From positions 1 through 64,000 of the forward strand of contig NZ_MVHD01000010.1 in NCBI RefSeq assembly GCF_002086635.1: a stretch of DNA of 64,000 nt, given 5' to 3'. This document shows, piece by piece, positions 52,019 to 62,503 of the stretch. Position 1 is the first letter of the stretch; every line of letters begins with the position of its first letter. Under the pieces are notes generated by a model. It saw only the letters and a list, made by a program, of their open reading frames with translations. It searched no databases and was not told the origin of the DNA. The DNA comes from Mycobacterium alsense. GTDB lineage: Bacteria; Actinomycetota; Actinomycetes; Mycobacteriales; Mycobacteriaceae. The position numbers and the translations under genes were made by a program.

Positions 52019-52948
52019 CTACGGCCGGGCGGGATGGAGGATCCGCAGCGCGGCCGGGGCCACCGAGATCTCGGCCGGCAGCGGGCAGGCGAAGTCGCCG
52101 TCGGCGTACACGTTGATACCGGGACACTCGACGTGCACCGTTGCGGCGCGCGCCGTGGTCACCTCGTCGAGCTCGACGTGCGTGCCCTTCATGACGGTGG
52201 GGAACAGGCGGACCAGCTTGGTCCGCGACGCCGTGTGCGCCATGGTGATGTCGAGCAGGCCGTCGGTGGGGTCGGCGTGCGGACAGATCAGCATCCCACC
52301 GCCGTAGCTGCGGGTGTTGCCGAAGGCCACCAGCGTGATGTCGGCGTCGATCTCCTTCGTCCCGTCGAGCACCATCCGGAACGGCAGCAGCCGCAGCTGC
52401 GAGAGCTCGGCGAGCATCGCGAGGTAGTAGCGCGCCCGCCCGTGGGGCCAGCGCATCCGGTTGGCGCGGTCGGTGACCAGCGAGTCGAACCCGGTGGCGG
52501 CGACGGTGCCGAAATACTTGGCGGCGCCGGCGCCGTCGGTGATGCGGCCCAGGTCGATGGTTTCCGTCCACCCGCTCGCGACGATGTCGGCGGCGGCCTC
52601 GGGATCCTTTGTGGGAATGTGAAATTCGCGTGCGTGATCGTTGCCCGTACCGGCCGGGATGATGCCCAGCGGGACATCGGTGCCCGCCAGCACCTGCAGC
52701 GCGTTGGAGACCACGCCGTCCCCGCCGGTGACCATGAGCGCGTCGGTGCCCTTGTCGACGGCCGCGGCGGCGAGATAGCGCGCGTCCTGCGCGTCGTCGC
52801 CGATGATCTCGACGACCTCGATGCCCTTGTGTCGCAGGCGGGCGATCGCGAGTTGCGCCGCGCGTATCGCGGCGCCGTGACCCGACACGGGATTGGTGAG
52901 CGCGGTCACTCGGGCAATGCCGCGCCGCTGTTGCCGCGCGGCGATCAC
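52019..52948 (-). CDS. Diacylglycerol/lipid kinase (Rv2252-like)
   Basis: 309 residues, identical in length to M. tuberculosis Rv2252. DAGK catalytic domain: TNPVSGHGAA, VTGGDGVVSNAL (GGDGT-type loop with Val for Thr), IIPAGTGNDHARE, and VAFGNTRSYGGGM. Rv2252 phosphorylates diacylglycerol and other lipids and is linked to PIM synthesis. Start GTG 52948 overlaps the stop of the FAD oxidase gene (GTGA), so they are co-expressed. Confidence 0.92.
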   Translation of the reverse strand: MIAARQQRRGIARVTALTNPVSGHGAAIRAAQLAIARLRHKGIEVVEIIGDDAQDARYLAAAAVDKGTDALMVTGGDGVVSNALQVLAGTDVPLGIIPAGTGNDHAREFHIPTKDPEAAADIVASGWTETIDLGRITDGAGAAKYFGTVAATGFDSLVTDRANRMRWPHGRARYYLAMLAELSQLRLLPFRMVLDGTKEIDADITLVAFGNTRSYGGGMLICPHADPTDGLLDITMAHTASRTKLVRLFPTVMKGTHVELDEVTTARAATVHVECPGINVYADGDFACPLPAEISVAPAALRILHPARP

Positions 52949-54555
52949 GGAATCAGCTTGCCGGGGTTGAGGATTCCGGCTGGGTCGAGCGTCGCCTTGA
53001 CCGCGCGCAACACCTGCACGCCCAGGTCCCCGACCTCGTCGCGCATCCAGGGCCGGTGGTCGGCGCCGACCGCGTGGTGATGCGTGATCGTCCCGCCGTG
53101 GGCGACGATCGCGTCCGAGGCGGCCTTCTTGGCGGCCTGCCACTGCTCGATCGGGTCGCCGCGCTGCCCGGCGACGACGGTGAAGTACAACGACGCGCCG
53201 GTGGGGTAGACGTGCGAGATGTGGCACATCACCAGCGCCGGGGTGCCCGTCTGCGCCAGCGCACCGGTAAGCGCGTCGGTGACAGCGGATTTCAGCCTGG
53301 GCACGTTCGACCAGTCGGTGGCGGTCTCGAGCGTCTCGCACAGCGCTCCCGCCGACAGCAGCGCGTCGCGCAGGTACGGCGCGCCGAACCGGCCGCGCTC
53401 CCAGGCCCGCGCCGCCTCTTCGCCCAGCGACGTGCCGCCGTTGGACGCCAGCAGCGCGCTGGTCTCGGCGTGGCGGCTCTCGACGTGGGCCTCGGTGCCC
53501 TCGAACACGGTGATGCCCAGGCAGCCACCGGTGATCTTGCTCTCGCCGATCGCCTCGGTGGTGGCGAGGTTGACCCCGGTCTCGGTCTCGTCGGAGAGCC
53601 GGATGACGGTGGGGCCGGTGGCGGTCTGGGTGACGGCGCGCAGGGCCGCGGCGCCGGTCTCGAAGTCGGGGAACGACCACGCCTCGTAGCGCACGGCCTC
53701 GGGGACGCGGTGCACGCGCAGCCGCACCTGGGTGATGACGCCGAACGTCCCCTCCGAGCCGAGCATCAGCTGGCGCAGGTCGGGGCCTGCGGCCGATTCC
53801 GGGGCGCGGCCCAGGTCCAGCACGCCCACGGGCGTGACCACCCGCAGCCCGCGCACCATGTCGTTGAACCGGCCGTAGCCCGCCGAGTCCTGACCGGAAG
53901 ACCGCGTCGCGGCGAAGCCGCCGATCGTGGCGTACTCGAAGCTCTGCGGGAAGTGGCCGAGTGAGAACCCGCGCTCGCCGAGCAGGCGTTCGGCGGCCGG
54001 GCCGGTGACGCCCGCCCCGAACACGGCCTGACCGGAGATTTCGTCGAGGTCGACGAGCCGGTCGAGGCGGCGCAGGTCCAGCGACACCACGGCGCCGAAC
54101 TCGCCGCGGGTGGGGTCGAGCCCGCCGACCACGCTGGTGCCGCCGCCGAACGGGACCACGGCGATGCGGTGCTCGGAGCAATAGCGCAGGATCGCGTGTA
54201 CGGCGTCTTCGCCGTCGGGCAGCAGCACGGCGTCGGGCGCGTCCTGGACCCCCGTGTCTTTGCGCCGCAGCAGGTCGAGGGTGGACTTGCCGCCGGCGTG
54301 CAACAGCCGGTCGCGGTCGGAGGTGCGGCAGTCCTCGGCGCCGACGATGCGGGCCAGCGCCCCGGCGTCGGCCTCGGTCAGCGCCGACGGCCTCAGCCGC
54401 ACCTGGTCGGCGTCGAGCTCCTGCGTGCCCGAATCCCCCAGGCCCACCGCCTGTTTCAGCAACTCGCGGATGCCCTCGGACAGCGGCTTGGCCTCGGCGG
54501 GATCCCCCCACGCGTTCCATTTCATCGGCGGGAGGAGTTGCTCGGGGTACGTCAT
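52945..54555 (-). CDS. FAD-linked oxidase, alkyl-dihydroxyacetonephosphate synthase-like (Rv2251-like)
   Basis: 536 residues. N-terminal VAO/PCMH FAD-binding domain (VVPFGGGTSVVGGL, ATIGGFAATRSSGQ) and a C-terminal cap domain. Two elements match alkylglycerone-phosphate synthase (AGPS): Tyr457 in CHISHVYPTGASLYF and a triple His at 492-494 in TITHHHAVGADHRPW. AGPS swaps the acyl chain of acyl-DHAP for a fatty alcohol to form the ether bond; whether mycobacteria make such lipids this way is not established. Position between dagK and glpD1 supports a glycerol-lipid role. ATG 54555 is 17 bp from the divergent TetR gene. Confidence 0.88.
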   Translation of the reverse strand: MTYPEQLLPPMKWNAWGDPAEAKPLSEGIRELLKQAVGLGDSGTQELDADQVRLRPSALTEADAGALARIVGAEDCRTSDRDRLLHAGGKSTLDLLRRKDTGVQDAPDAVLLPDGEDAVHAILRYCSEHRIAVVPFGGGTSVVGGLDPTRGEFGAVVSLDLRRLDRLVDLDEISGQAVFGAGVTGPAAERLLGERGFSLGHFPQSFEYATIGGFAATRSSGQDSAGYGRFNDMVRGLRVVTPVGVLDLGRAPESAAGPDLRQLMLGSEGTFGVITQVRLRVHRVPEAVRYEAWSFPDFETGAAALRAVTQTATGPTVIRLSDETETGVNLATTEAIGESKITGGCLGITVFEGTEAHVESRHAETSALLASNGGTSLGEEAARAWERGRFGAPYLRDALLSAGALCETLETATDWSNVPRLKSAVTDALTGALAQTGTPALVMCHISHVYPTGASLYFTVVAGQRGDPIEQWQAAKKAASDAIVAHGGTITHHHAVGADHRPWMRDEVGDLGVQVLRAVKATLDPAGILNPGKLIP

Positions 54556-54556
54556 G

Positions 54557-54592
54557 CGTTACAGTATTACACATGCTGTCAATCAGTAACGC
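54557..54592. promoter_or_regulatory. Palindrome and overlapping divergent promoters between FAD oxidase and TetR
   Basis: GCGTTAC (54557-54563) and GTAACGC (54586-54592) are perfect arms. Only 17 bp separate the two start codons, leaving no room for Shine-Dalgarno sequences. TACAGT at 54560-54565 (plus) and TACTGT at 54566-54561 (minus) are placed about 7 and 5 bases before the ATGs, as expected for -10 boxes of leaderless mRNAs. One arm extends into the TetR coding sequence. Confidence 0.55.
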
Positions 54593-55138
54593 ACGGTCGG
54601 ATGCCGGGGAGCGGATCCTGGCGGCCGCGGCCAGCTGCGTCGTCGACTTCGGGGTGGACCGGGTGACCCTGGCCGAGATCGCCCGCCGGGCGGGCGTCAG
54701 CCGGCCGACCGTCTACCGCCGCTGGCCGGACACCAAGTCGATCGTGGCGGCGCTGCTGACCCGGCACATCACCGGCGTCATGCGCGACGCGCCCTTGCTC
54801 GGCGACGACCGGGAATCCCTTGTGCGACAGATTGTTACGGTCGCCGACCTGCTGCGCCGCGACGATCTGGTGATGTCGGTGCTGCACTCGGAGCTGGCGC
54901 CCATCTACATCACCGAACGCCTCGGGGCGAGCCAGCAGATGCTGATCGACGCCCTGGCCGAGCGGCTCAGGGTGGCCCAGCGCCACGGCAGCGTCCGCGC
55001 CGGCGACCCGCTGCAGATGGCGACCATGGTGTTGCTCATCGCGCAGTCGACGATCCAGTCCGAGCGGATCGTGCGGCCGATCCTGGACGCCGAGGCGCTG
55101 GCCGCCGAGCTCGCCTACTCGCTGAACGGATACCTGTC

Positions 55139-55142
<4 letters not shown>
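54573..55142 (+). CDS. TetR family transcriptional regulator (Rv2250c-like)
   Basis: 189 residues. HTH VTLAEIARRAGVSRPTVYRRW followed by DTKSIVAALLTRH. Compact TetR_C ligand domain. Divergent from the FAD oxidase with a palindrome covering both starts, and coupled (GTGA) to glpD1 downstream, so it plausibly senses a glycerolipid-related ligand and controls both. No other in-frame ATG/GTG start is available nearby. Confidence 0.9.
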
Positions 55143-56686
<1,544 letters not shown>

Positions 56687-56850
56687 CCCGGTCCCGCCGT
56701 GCGACCCGCCTCGACCGGTCACTGACCGTCAGAAGTTGCGCGGTGGTCGCGAATCCGCCGGCTTTCTGCAGAACCGCCAGCGCTTCGGGATGCATGGCCG
56801 GAGCATGCCGGGATCAATCAGGTATCCGCCAGCCGATGCTGTGAATAACG

Positions 56851-56912
56851 CGCGAGCAGACGCAGAATCGCGCGCGGAAGCTCCGCGCAATGCGATTCTG
56901 CGTCTGCTCGCG
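56851..56912. terminator. Nested perfect hairpin between convergent glpD1 and accD6
   Basis: Outer arms 56851-56871 and 56892-56912 (21 bp, perfect; CGCGAGCAGACGCAGAATCG type). Inside, GCGCGGA (56872-56878) and TCCGCGC (56882-56888) form a second stem with a 3-base loop. Lies in the 239-bp gap between converging genes. No U-tract. Confidence 0.75.
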
Positions 56913-56925
56913 GTAGAAAAGCGAC

Positions 56926-58347
56926 CTACAGCGGGATGTTCTTGTGGCGGCCGCGGCGGGCGGGCGCCTGCGCCAGCGCCTCGCTGAGCTTGCTGCGGGT
57001 GTGCGCCGGGTCGATCTTCTCGTCGACCACGCCGATCTCGATGGCGCTGTCCACGCCGCCGGCGATCCGCTCGTGCTCGGCGGCCAGTTCGTCGTGCAGC
57101 GCTTCGCGTTCGTGCTCGGGCGCGGCGGCCAGCTTCTTCTTGTGCAGGATGCCGACGGCGGCCTTGGCGCCCATCACCGCGACCTCGGCGTCCGGCCAGG
57201 CGAACACCTTGGTGGCGTTGAGCGAACGGGAGTTCATCGCGATGTAGGCCCCGCCGTACGTCTTCCGCGTGACCAGGGTGACCCGGGGGACCGTGGCCTC
57301 GCCGAACGCGTGCAGCAGCTTGGCGCCGCGGCGCACCACGCCGCCCCACTCCTGGTCGACACCCGGCAGGTAGCCCGGAACGTCGACCACCACGATCAGC
57401 GGGATCCCGAACGCGTCGCACAGGCGCACGAAACGCGCCGCCTTCTCGGCGCTTTCGGAGTTCAGGCAGCCGCCCAGGCGCAACGGGTTGTTGGCCAGCA
57501 CGCCGACGGTGCGGCCCGACAGCCTGCCCAGCCCGACCACCATCGACGGCGCCCAGTTGGCCTGGAACTCGTCGAACGGCGTATCCGAGTCGAGGATCGC
57601 CGTGACGATCGGATGCACGTCGTAGGCGCGCCGCGCCGACTCCGGCAGCAGCGCGTGGATGTCGGTGTCACCGGCCTCGGCCTTGGTGCGGTCGAAATGC
57701 CCTTGCTGGCAGAACAATCCGACCAGCCGGCGGCCGCGCTCGTAGGCGTCGAGCTCGTCGTCGGCGACGATGTGGCACACCCCTGACTTCTTGTGGTGGG
57801 TCTCCGGACCGCCGAGCGACGCCATATCGACGTCCTCGCCGGTGACGCTGCGCACCACGTCGGGCCCGGTGACGAACACCCGGCTCTCCGGCGCCATGAT
57901 GACGACGTCGGTCAGCGCCGGCCCGTAGGCGGCACCGCCGGCGGCGAAGCCGACGACCACGGAAACCTGTGGGATGTAACCGGATGCGCGGATCATGGCC
58001 TCGAAAACCAGGCCGACGGCGTGCAGCGCCCGCACCCCCTCGGCGAGCCGCGCGCCGCCCGAGTGCCAGATGCCAACGATCGGGCTCTGCTCCTCAATGG
58101 CGGTGTCGTAGGCGTCGACGATGTGCGTGCAGCCCTCGATGCCCATGGCCCCGCCCATCACGGTCCCGTCCGTGCAGAACGCGACGGTGCGCAGACCGTT
58201 GACCGTGCCGGCCGCCGCGAGCACACCGGAGCGGTCACGCTCGTGCAGCAGCTCGACGCTGCCGTCGTCGAAGAAATTGCTCAGACGCAACAGCGGGTCG
58301 CGGGGGTCGAGCGACTCGCCAACCGACTCGGGGGCCACGATCGTCAT
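56926..58347 (-). CDS. accD6: Acetyl/propionyl-CoA carboxylase beta subunit AccD6
   Basis: 473 residues, same length as M. tuberculosis AccD6 (Rv2247). Carboxyltransferase domain with acyl-CoA pocket (GIWHSGGARLAEG) and biotin-side glycine pairs (FAAGGAAYGPAL; TRKTYGGAYIAM). With an AccA subunit it makes malonyl-CoA for FAS-I/FAS-II. ATG 58347 has CAGGAG upstream; an upstream in-frame start would extend into the spacer without support. Last gene of the FAS-II operon, 31 bp after kasB. Confidence 0.95.
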   Translation of the reverse strand: MTIVAPESVGESLDPRDPLLRLSNFFDDGSVELLHERDRSGVLAAAGTVNGLRTVAFCTDGTVMGGAMGIEGCTHIVDAYDTAIEEQSPIVGIWHSGGARLAEGVRALHAVGLVFEAMIRASGYIPQVSVVVGFAAGGAAYGPALTDVVIMAPESRVFVTGPDVVRSVTGEDVDMASLGGPETHHKKSGVCHIVADDELDAYERGRRLVGLFCQQGHFDRTKAEAGDTDIHALLPESARRAYDVHPIVTAILDSDTPFDEFQANWAPSMVVGLGRLSGRTVGVLANNPLRLGGCLNSESAEKAARFVRLCDAFGIPLIVVVDVPGYLPGVDQEWGGVVRRGAKLLHAFGEATVPRVTLVTRKTYGGAYIAMNSRSLNATKVFAWPDAEVAVMGAKAAVGILHKKKLAAAPEHEREALHDELAAEHERIAGGVDSAIEIGVVDEKIDPAHTRSKLSEALAQAPARRGRHKNIPL

Positions 58348-58378
58348 CGCAAATCTCCTGTTCCGAGGCTCGTGGGGG

Positions 58379-59665
58379 TCAGTACCGCCCGAAGGCGAGT
58401 GCGACGTTGTGCCCGCCGAATCCGAACGAGTTGTTGATCGCGTACCGGTAATCACCCGGGCGTGGCTTGCCCGCCACCACGTCCAAATCGATTTCCGGGT
58501 CGAGGTTTTCCAGATTCAGTGTGGGCGGAACCACCTGGTCGCGCAACGCGAGCACGGTCAGGATGGACTCCACCGCGCCGACCGCGCCCACCGAGTGGCC
58601 CAGCGCCGCCTTGGGCGCGTACACCGCCGGCTGGTGGCCGCCCAGCGCCTTGTTGATCGCCCGCGCCTCGGCCACGTCGCCCACCGACGTGCCGGTGGCG
58701 TGGGCGTTGACGTGGTCGATGTCGCCCGGGGTCAGGCCCGCCAGCTGGATCGCGCGGCTCATCGCGTGCCCGGCGCGTTCGCCGTTGGGGTCCGGGGCCA
58801 CCATGTGGTAGCCGTCGGAGGTGATGGCCGCGCCCATCAGACGGGCCAGGATGGTGGCCCCGCGGGCCTTGGCGTGCTCCTCGGTCTCGATCACCATCAG
58901 CGCGCCGGCCTCGCCGAACACGAAACCGCTGCGGTCGCGGTCGAACGGGCGGCACGCGCCCTCGGGGTCGTCGTTCTTGGTGGACATCACGATGCGCATC
59001 TGCGCGAACGCCGCGATCGGCACCGCCTCGATCTTGGTCTCGACGCCGCCGCAGATGGCGATGTCGGCCTCGCCGAACACGATGTTGCGCCACGCCTGGG
59101 CGATGCCCTCGGAGCCGGATGCGCATGCCGACACCGGTGTGATGACCCCGGCCTTGGCGTGCCGTTCCAGCCCGACGGCCGCCGCGGCGCCGTTGGGCAT
59201 GTACTTCTGCACGCCGAGCGGGGAGACCGCCTTCAGGCCACGAGCGCGCATGTCGTCGTAGCTGAAGACCATCTCTTCCGACGAGCCCATCCCGGTGCCG
59301 ATGGACACCATCAACCGATTGGTGTCGACCTCGGGCGAACCCGCGTTCTCCCACACCCGGCGGCTCAAGATGGTGGACATCTTTTGCAGGTAGCCCATGC
59401 GGCGCAGCTCGATGCGGGTCAGCTGACTGTCGAATTCCTCCAACAGGTGCCCGCCGATGCGCACCGGCAGGTCGAACTCCTCGACGAACGGGTCATCGAG
59501 CTTACGGATCCCACTTCGGCTGTCGAGCAACAACTTCCAGGTGCTCTCGACATCAGTGGCCAGTGCGGTCGTCATGGCAACTCCGGTGACGACCACATTC
59601 GGGAGAGCTTTCCCGGTAACCAGCTCAGGCGATGTCGTCATTGCTTTAACGAAAGTTCCTTCCAT
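58379..59665 (-). CDS. kasB: Beta-ketoacyl-ACP synthase KasB
   Basis: 428 residues. FAS-II condensing enzyme that extends meromycolate chains to full length. Catalytic triad: Cys in [11 protein letters not shown] (about 181), His in NAHATGT and His in ALGHSVGAV, with Lys in YAPKAALGH. Sequence (e.g. [20 protein letters not shown]) matches M. tuberculosis KasB closely. Start uncertain: ATG 59665 (MEGTFVKAM) is conserved with the M. tuberculosis reading, but ATG 59641 would also give a complete enzyme, and neither has an ideal ribosome-binding site. A hairpin lies immediately upstream. Confidence 0.94.
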   Translation of the reverse strand: MEGTFVKAMTTSPELVTGKALPNVVVTGVAMTTALATDVESTWKLLLDSRSGIRKLDDPFVEEFDLPVRIGGHLLEEFDSQLTRIELRRMGYLQKMSTILSRRVWENAGSPEVDTNRLMVSIGTGMGSSEEMVFSYDDMRARGLKAVSPLGVQKYMPNGAAAAVGLERHAKAGVITPVSACASGSEGIAQAWRNIVFGEADIAICGGVETKIEAVPIAAFAQMRIVMSTKNDDPEGACRPFDRDRSGFVFGEAGALMVIETEEHAKARGATILARLMGAAITSDGYHMVAPDPNGERAGHAMSRAIQLAGLTPGDIDHVNAHATGTSVGDVAEARAINKALGGHQPAVYAPKAALGHSVGAVGAVESILTVLALRDQVVPPTLNLENLDPEIDLDVVAGKPRPGDYRYAINNSFGFGGHNVALAFGRY

Positions 59666-59669
59666 GTTC

Positions 59670-59716
59670 GGTGGTGATCGCCAGCCCGGCCAGGCCGTGC
59701 GAAGGCGGTCACCACC
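59670..59716 (-). other. Hairpin in the kasA-kasB spacer
   Basis: GGTGGTGATCGCC (59670-59682) and GGCGGTCACCACC (59704-59716) pair over 12 of 13 positions with a 21-base loop. In the operon mRNA this stem ends 4 bases before the kasB ATG at 59665, where it could hide the initiation region or mark an RNA-processing site that sets the KasA:KasB ratio. Confidence 0.55.
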
Positions 59717-59778
59717 TTCCTTGTCGTCCGTCTCCTCCTCGGGCCGTTTGCGGCCCGCATCGTCGCCGGACGTCAGCT

Positions 59779-61029
59779 TCAGTAACGCCCGAATGCCAGC
59801 GCCACGTTGTGGCCACCGAATCCGAACGAGTTGTTGATCGCGTAACGGAACTCGCCGTAGCGAGGTTCGCCCGCGACAACATCGAGGTCGATCTCGGGAT
59901 CGGGGGTCTCGTAGTTCAAGGTGGGCGGTATGACGCCGTCCCGAAGGGTCAACACCGTCAAAACAGATTCCAGGGCGCCGACCGCGCCGATCGAGTGGCC
60001 CAGCGCCGACTTCGGCGCGTAGACCGCCGCCTGCTCGCAGCCGGCGACCCGAATTGCATTGGCCTCCGCGCTGTCACCGATCGGCGTTGCCGTCCCGTGC
60101 GCGTTGACATGGTCGATGTCCTTGGGGGACAAGCCCGCCAGCTCCAACGACCGCGTCATCGCCCGGCCGGCGCGCACGCCGTCCGCCGCGGGCGCCACCA
60201 TGTGGAACGCGTCCGAGGTGATGCCGGCGCCCAGCAGGCGGGCCAGCGGCTTGGCGCCGCGGGCCTTGGCGTGCTCCTCGGTCTCGATCAGCATGAGCGC
60301 CCCGGCCTCGCCGAACACGAAGCCGTCGCGGTCCTTGTCGAACGGGCGCGAGGCGCGCTCCGGCTCGTCGTTGCGGGTCGACATGGCGCGCATCATCGAG
60401 AACGCCGCGATGGGCAGCGCCTCGATGGGGCCCTCCACGCCGCCGCACACGGCGACGTCGGCGTCGCCCATGACGATCTGGCGCCACGCGTGGGCGATGG
60501 CCTCCGAACCCGACGAGCACGCCGACACCGGCGTCATCACGCCCGCGCGGGCCCCCAGCTGCAGGCCGACGGTGGCCGCGGCGCCGTTGGGCATGATCAT
60601 CTGAACGGCCAGCGGCGACACCTTGCGGGGGCCGCCCTCGTTCATCAGGTCATAGCTCTCGACGATCCGCTCGGCGCCACCGAGGCCCGTGCCGACCACG
60701 ACCGTGAAGCGGTCGGGGTCGACCTCCGGGTTGCCGGCGTTCTCCCACAACTGGCCGGACAGCAGCTTGCCCATCCGCTGGACGTAGGACATGCGCCGCA
60801 GGTCCAGCCGGCCCATGTGGGCGTCGACGGGCTCCTTGAGGTGTCCACCGATCTTGACGGGCAGGTCCCACTTGGTGACGAATTCGTCTTCGAGGACGTG
60901 GATGCCGCTCTCGCCGGCCAACAAACCCTTCCACGTGCTCTCGATGTCCGGCGCGATCGAGGTCGTCGCCGTGACGGCGGTTACCACAACGCTGGGGTAA
61001 CCGCCATTAGCAGTGGAAGGCTTGGTCAC
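59779..61029 (-). CDS. kasA: Beta-ketoacyl-ACP synthase KasA
   Basis: 416 residues, same length as M. tuberculosis KasA (Rv2245). Catalytic residues fall at the same numbers: Cys171 (SACSSGSEA), His311 (NAHGTAT), Lys340 (YAPKSALGH) and His345. Essential FAS-II condensing enzyme for mycolic acid precursors; target of thiolactomycin. GTG start at 61029 overlaps the acpM stop (GTGA). Confidence 0.97.
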   Translation of the reverse strand: MTKPSTANGGYPSVVVTAVTATTSIAPDIESTWKGLLAGESGIHVLEDEFVTKWDLPVKIGGHLKEPVDAHMGRLDLRRMSYVQRMGKLLSGQLWENAGNPEVDPDRFTVVVGTGLGGAERIVESYDLMNEGGPRKVSPLAVQMIMPNGAAATVGLQLGARAGVMTPVSACSSGSEAIAHAWRQIVMGDADVAVCGGVEGPIEALPIAAFSMMRAMSTRNDEPERASRPFDKDRDGFVFGEAGALMLIETEEHAKARGAKPLARLLGAGITSDAFHMVAPAADGVRAGRAMTRSLELAGLSPKDIDHVNAHGTATPIGDSAEANAIRVAGCEQAAVYAPKSALGHSIGAVGALESVLTVLTLRDGVIPPTLNYETPDPEIDLDVVAGEPRYGEFRYAINNSFGFGGHNVALAFGRY

Positions 61030-61373
61030 TTGCTGTCCGCTTCCAGCCTCGCCTTGACGTTGGCAACCGCGTCGGGGTTCTCCGACTCGATCTTGGCGCG
61101 CAGCGCCTCGGCGGCCTCGGGGTTCTCTTCCTCGAGCTTCTGGATGTAGGCGACGACGTCACCGACGGTGCGCAGGCCGGCGAGGTCCTCGTCGGGGATC
61201 TTCACGCCGTACTTGTCCTCGGTCTGCACGGCGATCTCGACCATCGACAGCGAGTCGATGTCCAGGTCGTCGACGAACGACTTCTCCGGGGTGACCTCGG
61301 AGGGCTCGATACCGGTGACCTCTTCGATGATCTCGGCGATCCCGGCGATGATTTCTTCCTGAGTGACGGCCAC
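61026..61373 (-). CDS. acpM: Meromycolate extension acyl carrier protein AcpM
   Basis: 115 residues. Phosphopantetheine attachment Ser41 in [12 protein letters not shown], acidic four-helix ACP core to about residue 80, then the extended acidic/helical C-terminus ([20 protein letters not shown]) that distinguishes AcpM from ordinary ACPs. Carries growing chains for KasA/KasB. GTG start at 61373; kasA begins within its stop. Confidence 0.97.
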   Translation of the reverse strand: MAVTQEEIIAGIAEIIEEVTGIEPSEVTPEKSFVDDLDIDSLSMVEIAVQTEDKYGVKIPDEDLAGLRTVGDVVAYIQKLEEENPEAAEALRAKIESENPDAVANVKARLEADSK

Positions 61374-61454
61374 AGCCTATTCCCTTCGTAATGTGTTGTG
61401 TGCAAATCGGATTGACGTTTGCAGTTGTTATTTGTCCTGGCGAAAGCCGGCGGT

Positions 61455-62363
61455 CTATAGGTTGGCCAACTCGTCCAGATCTGCGGGTGACTTCACGGCA
61501 CGGGCCGTAACCCCCCGAAGTTCGCGCTTGGCGATGCCCGTGAGGGTCCCCGCCGGGGGGAACTCCACGATCGCCGTGATATTGCGCTCACGCAGCGTCT
61601 CGGTGCACAGGTCCCAGCGCACCGGCTGGGTGAGCTGGGCGACGAGCGTGTCCATCGCGGCCGCGGCCGAGGCGACGGGTTTTCCGTCGTGGTTGGACAG
61701 CAGCGTGGCGGTGGGCTCGGCCGTGACGACGGCGGCCGCCGCCGCGGCGTAGCCGTCCAGGGCCGGAGCCATGTACTTGGTGTGGAACGCCCCGGCCACG
61801 CCGAGGGCGCGCACCCGCGCCTTGGCCGGCGGGTCCTCGGCGAGCTTCTCCAGCGCGGCGAGCGGGCCGGCGGCCACGATCTGCCCGGGCGCGTTGCGGT
61901 TCGCGGGGTACAGCTCGAGCTGCTCGAGGCGGCTCAGCACCTCGGCCTCGTCGCCGCCGAGCACCGCCGACATGCCGGTGGGCTCGAGGGCGCAGGCCTT
62001 GGCCATCTCGGCGCCGCGGGTGGCGGCCAGCGCGACGGCGTCGTCGGCGGCCATCACCCCGGCGATCGCGTAGGCCGCGATCTCGCCGACGGAGTGGCCC
62101 GCCACGATCGGGTCCGCCTCGTCGACCAGGCCGCGCTTGGTCAGTTCCTGGTGAGCCAGCAGGGTGGTGGCCACGACCAGCGGCTGCGTCACCGCGGTGT
62201 CGGTGATTTCCTCCGTCGACGCGGTGGTGCCCAGCCGCACCAGGTCGAGGCCGCTGGCCTTGGACCACAGGGTCAGCTGGTCGGCCGCCCCCGGCAGCTC
62301 CAGCCACGGCGACAGCATCCCCTCGGTCTGCGAACCCTGTCCGGGCGCAAGCAATGCGATCAC
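61455..62363 (-). CDS. fabD: Malonyl-CoA:ACP transacylase FabD
   Basis: 302 residues. Catalytic Ser91 in AGHSVGE, N-terminal APGQGSQ loop and the His in GAFHTKYMAP. Transfers malonyl from CoA to AcpM, feeding KasA/KasB. First gene of the FAS-II operon; GTG start 62363. Eighty-one bp separate it from acpM. The 140 bp upstream carry a TTTTGT/ACAAAA inverted repeat, the presumed MabR site. Confidence 0.96.
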   Translation of the reverse strand: MIALLAPGQGSQTEGMLSPWLELPGAADQLTLWSKASGLDLVRLGTTASTEEITDTAVTQPLVVATTLLAHQELTKRGLVDEADPIVAGHSVGEIAAYAIAGVMAADDAVALAATRGAEMAKACALEPTGMSAVLGGDEAEVLSRLEQLELYPANRNAPGQIVAAGPLAALEKLAEDPPAKARVRALGVAGAFHTKYMAPALDGYAAAAAAVVTAEPTATLLSNHDGKPVASAAAAMDTLVAQLTQPVRWDLCTETLRERNITAIVEFPPAGTLTGIAKRELRGVTARAVKSPADLDELANL

Positions 62364-62429
62364 GTGTCTAAGAGAACACTGTGGAAACGGTTTTGGCGGG
62401 TGTAACAGATTATGAACCTCATCTTAGCT

Positions 62430-62450
62430 TTTTGTGTACACCCTACAAAA
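62430..62450. promoter_or_regulatory. Probable MabR operator in the fasII promoter
   Basis: TTTTGT (62430-62435) and ACAAAA (62445-62450), spaced by 9 bases, in the A/T-richest part of the 140-bp gap between mabR and fabD. M. tuberculosis MabR is known to bind a TTTTGT-type inverted repeat in the fasII promoter; the match here is by half-site. The spacing should be compared with the published site. Confidence 0.6.
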
Positions 62451-62503
62451 CGGCTCCGTAAGCTACGGTTTTGATACCGCGCCGCGATCTGTCGCCTGGA
62501 TCA

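Noticed and set aside
52019..54574. An 851-codon frame spanning dagK and the FAD oxidase
   Set aside because: Only the C-terminal 309 codons encode a real protein (DagK). The rest is an out-of-frame reading of the oxidase gene.
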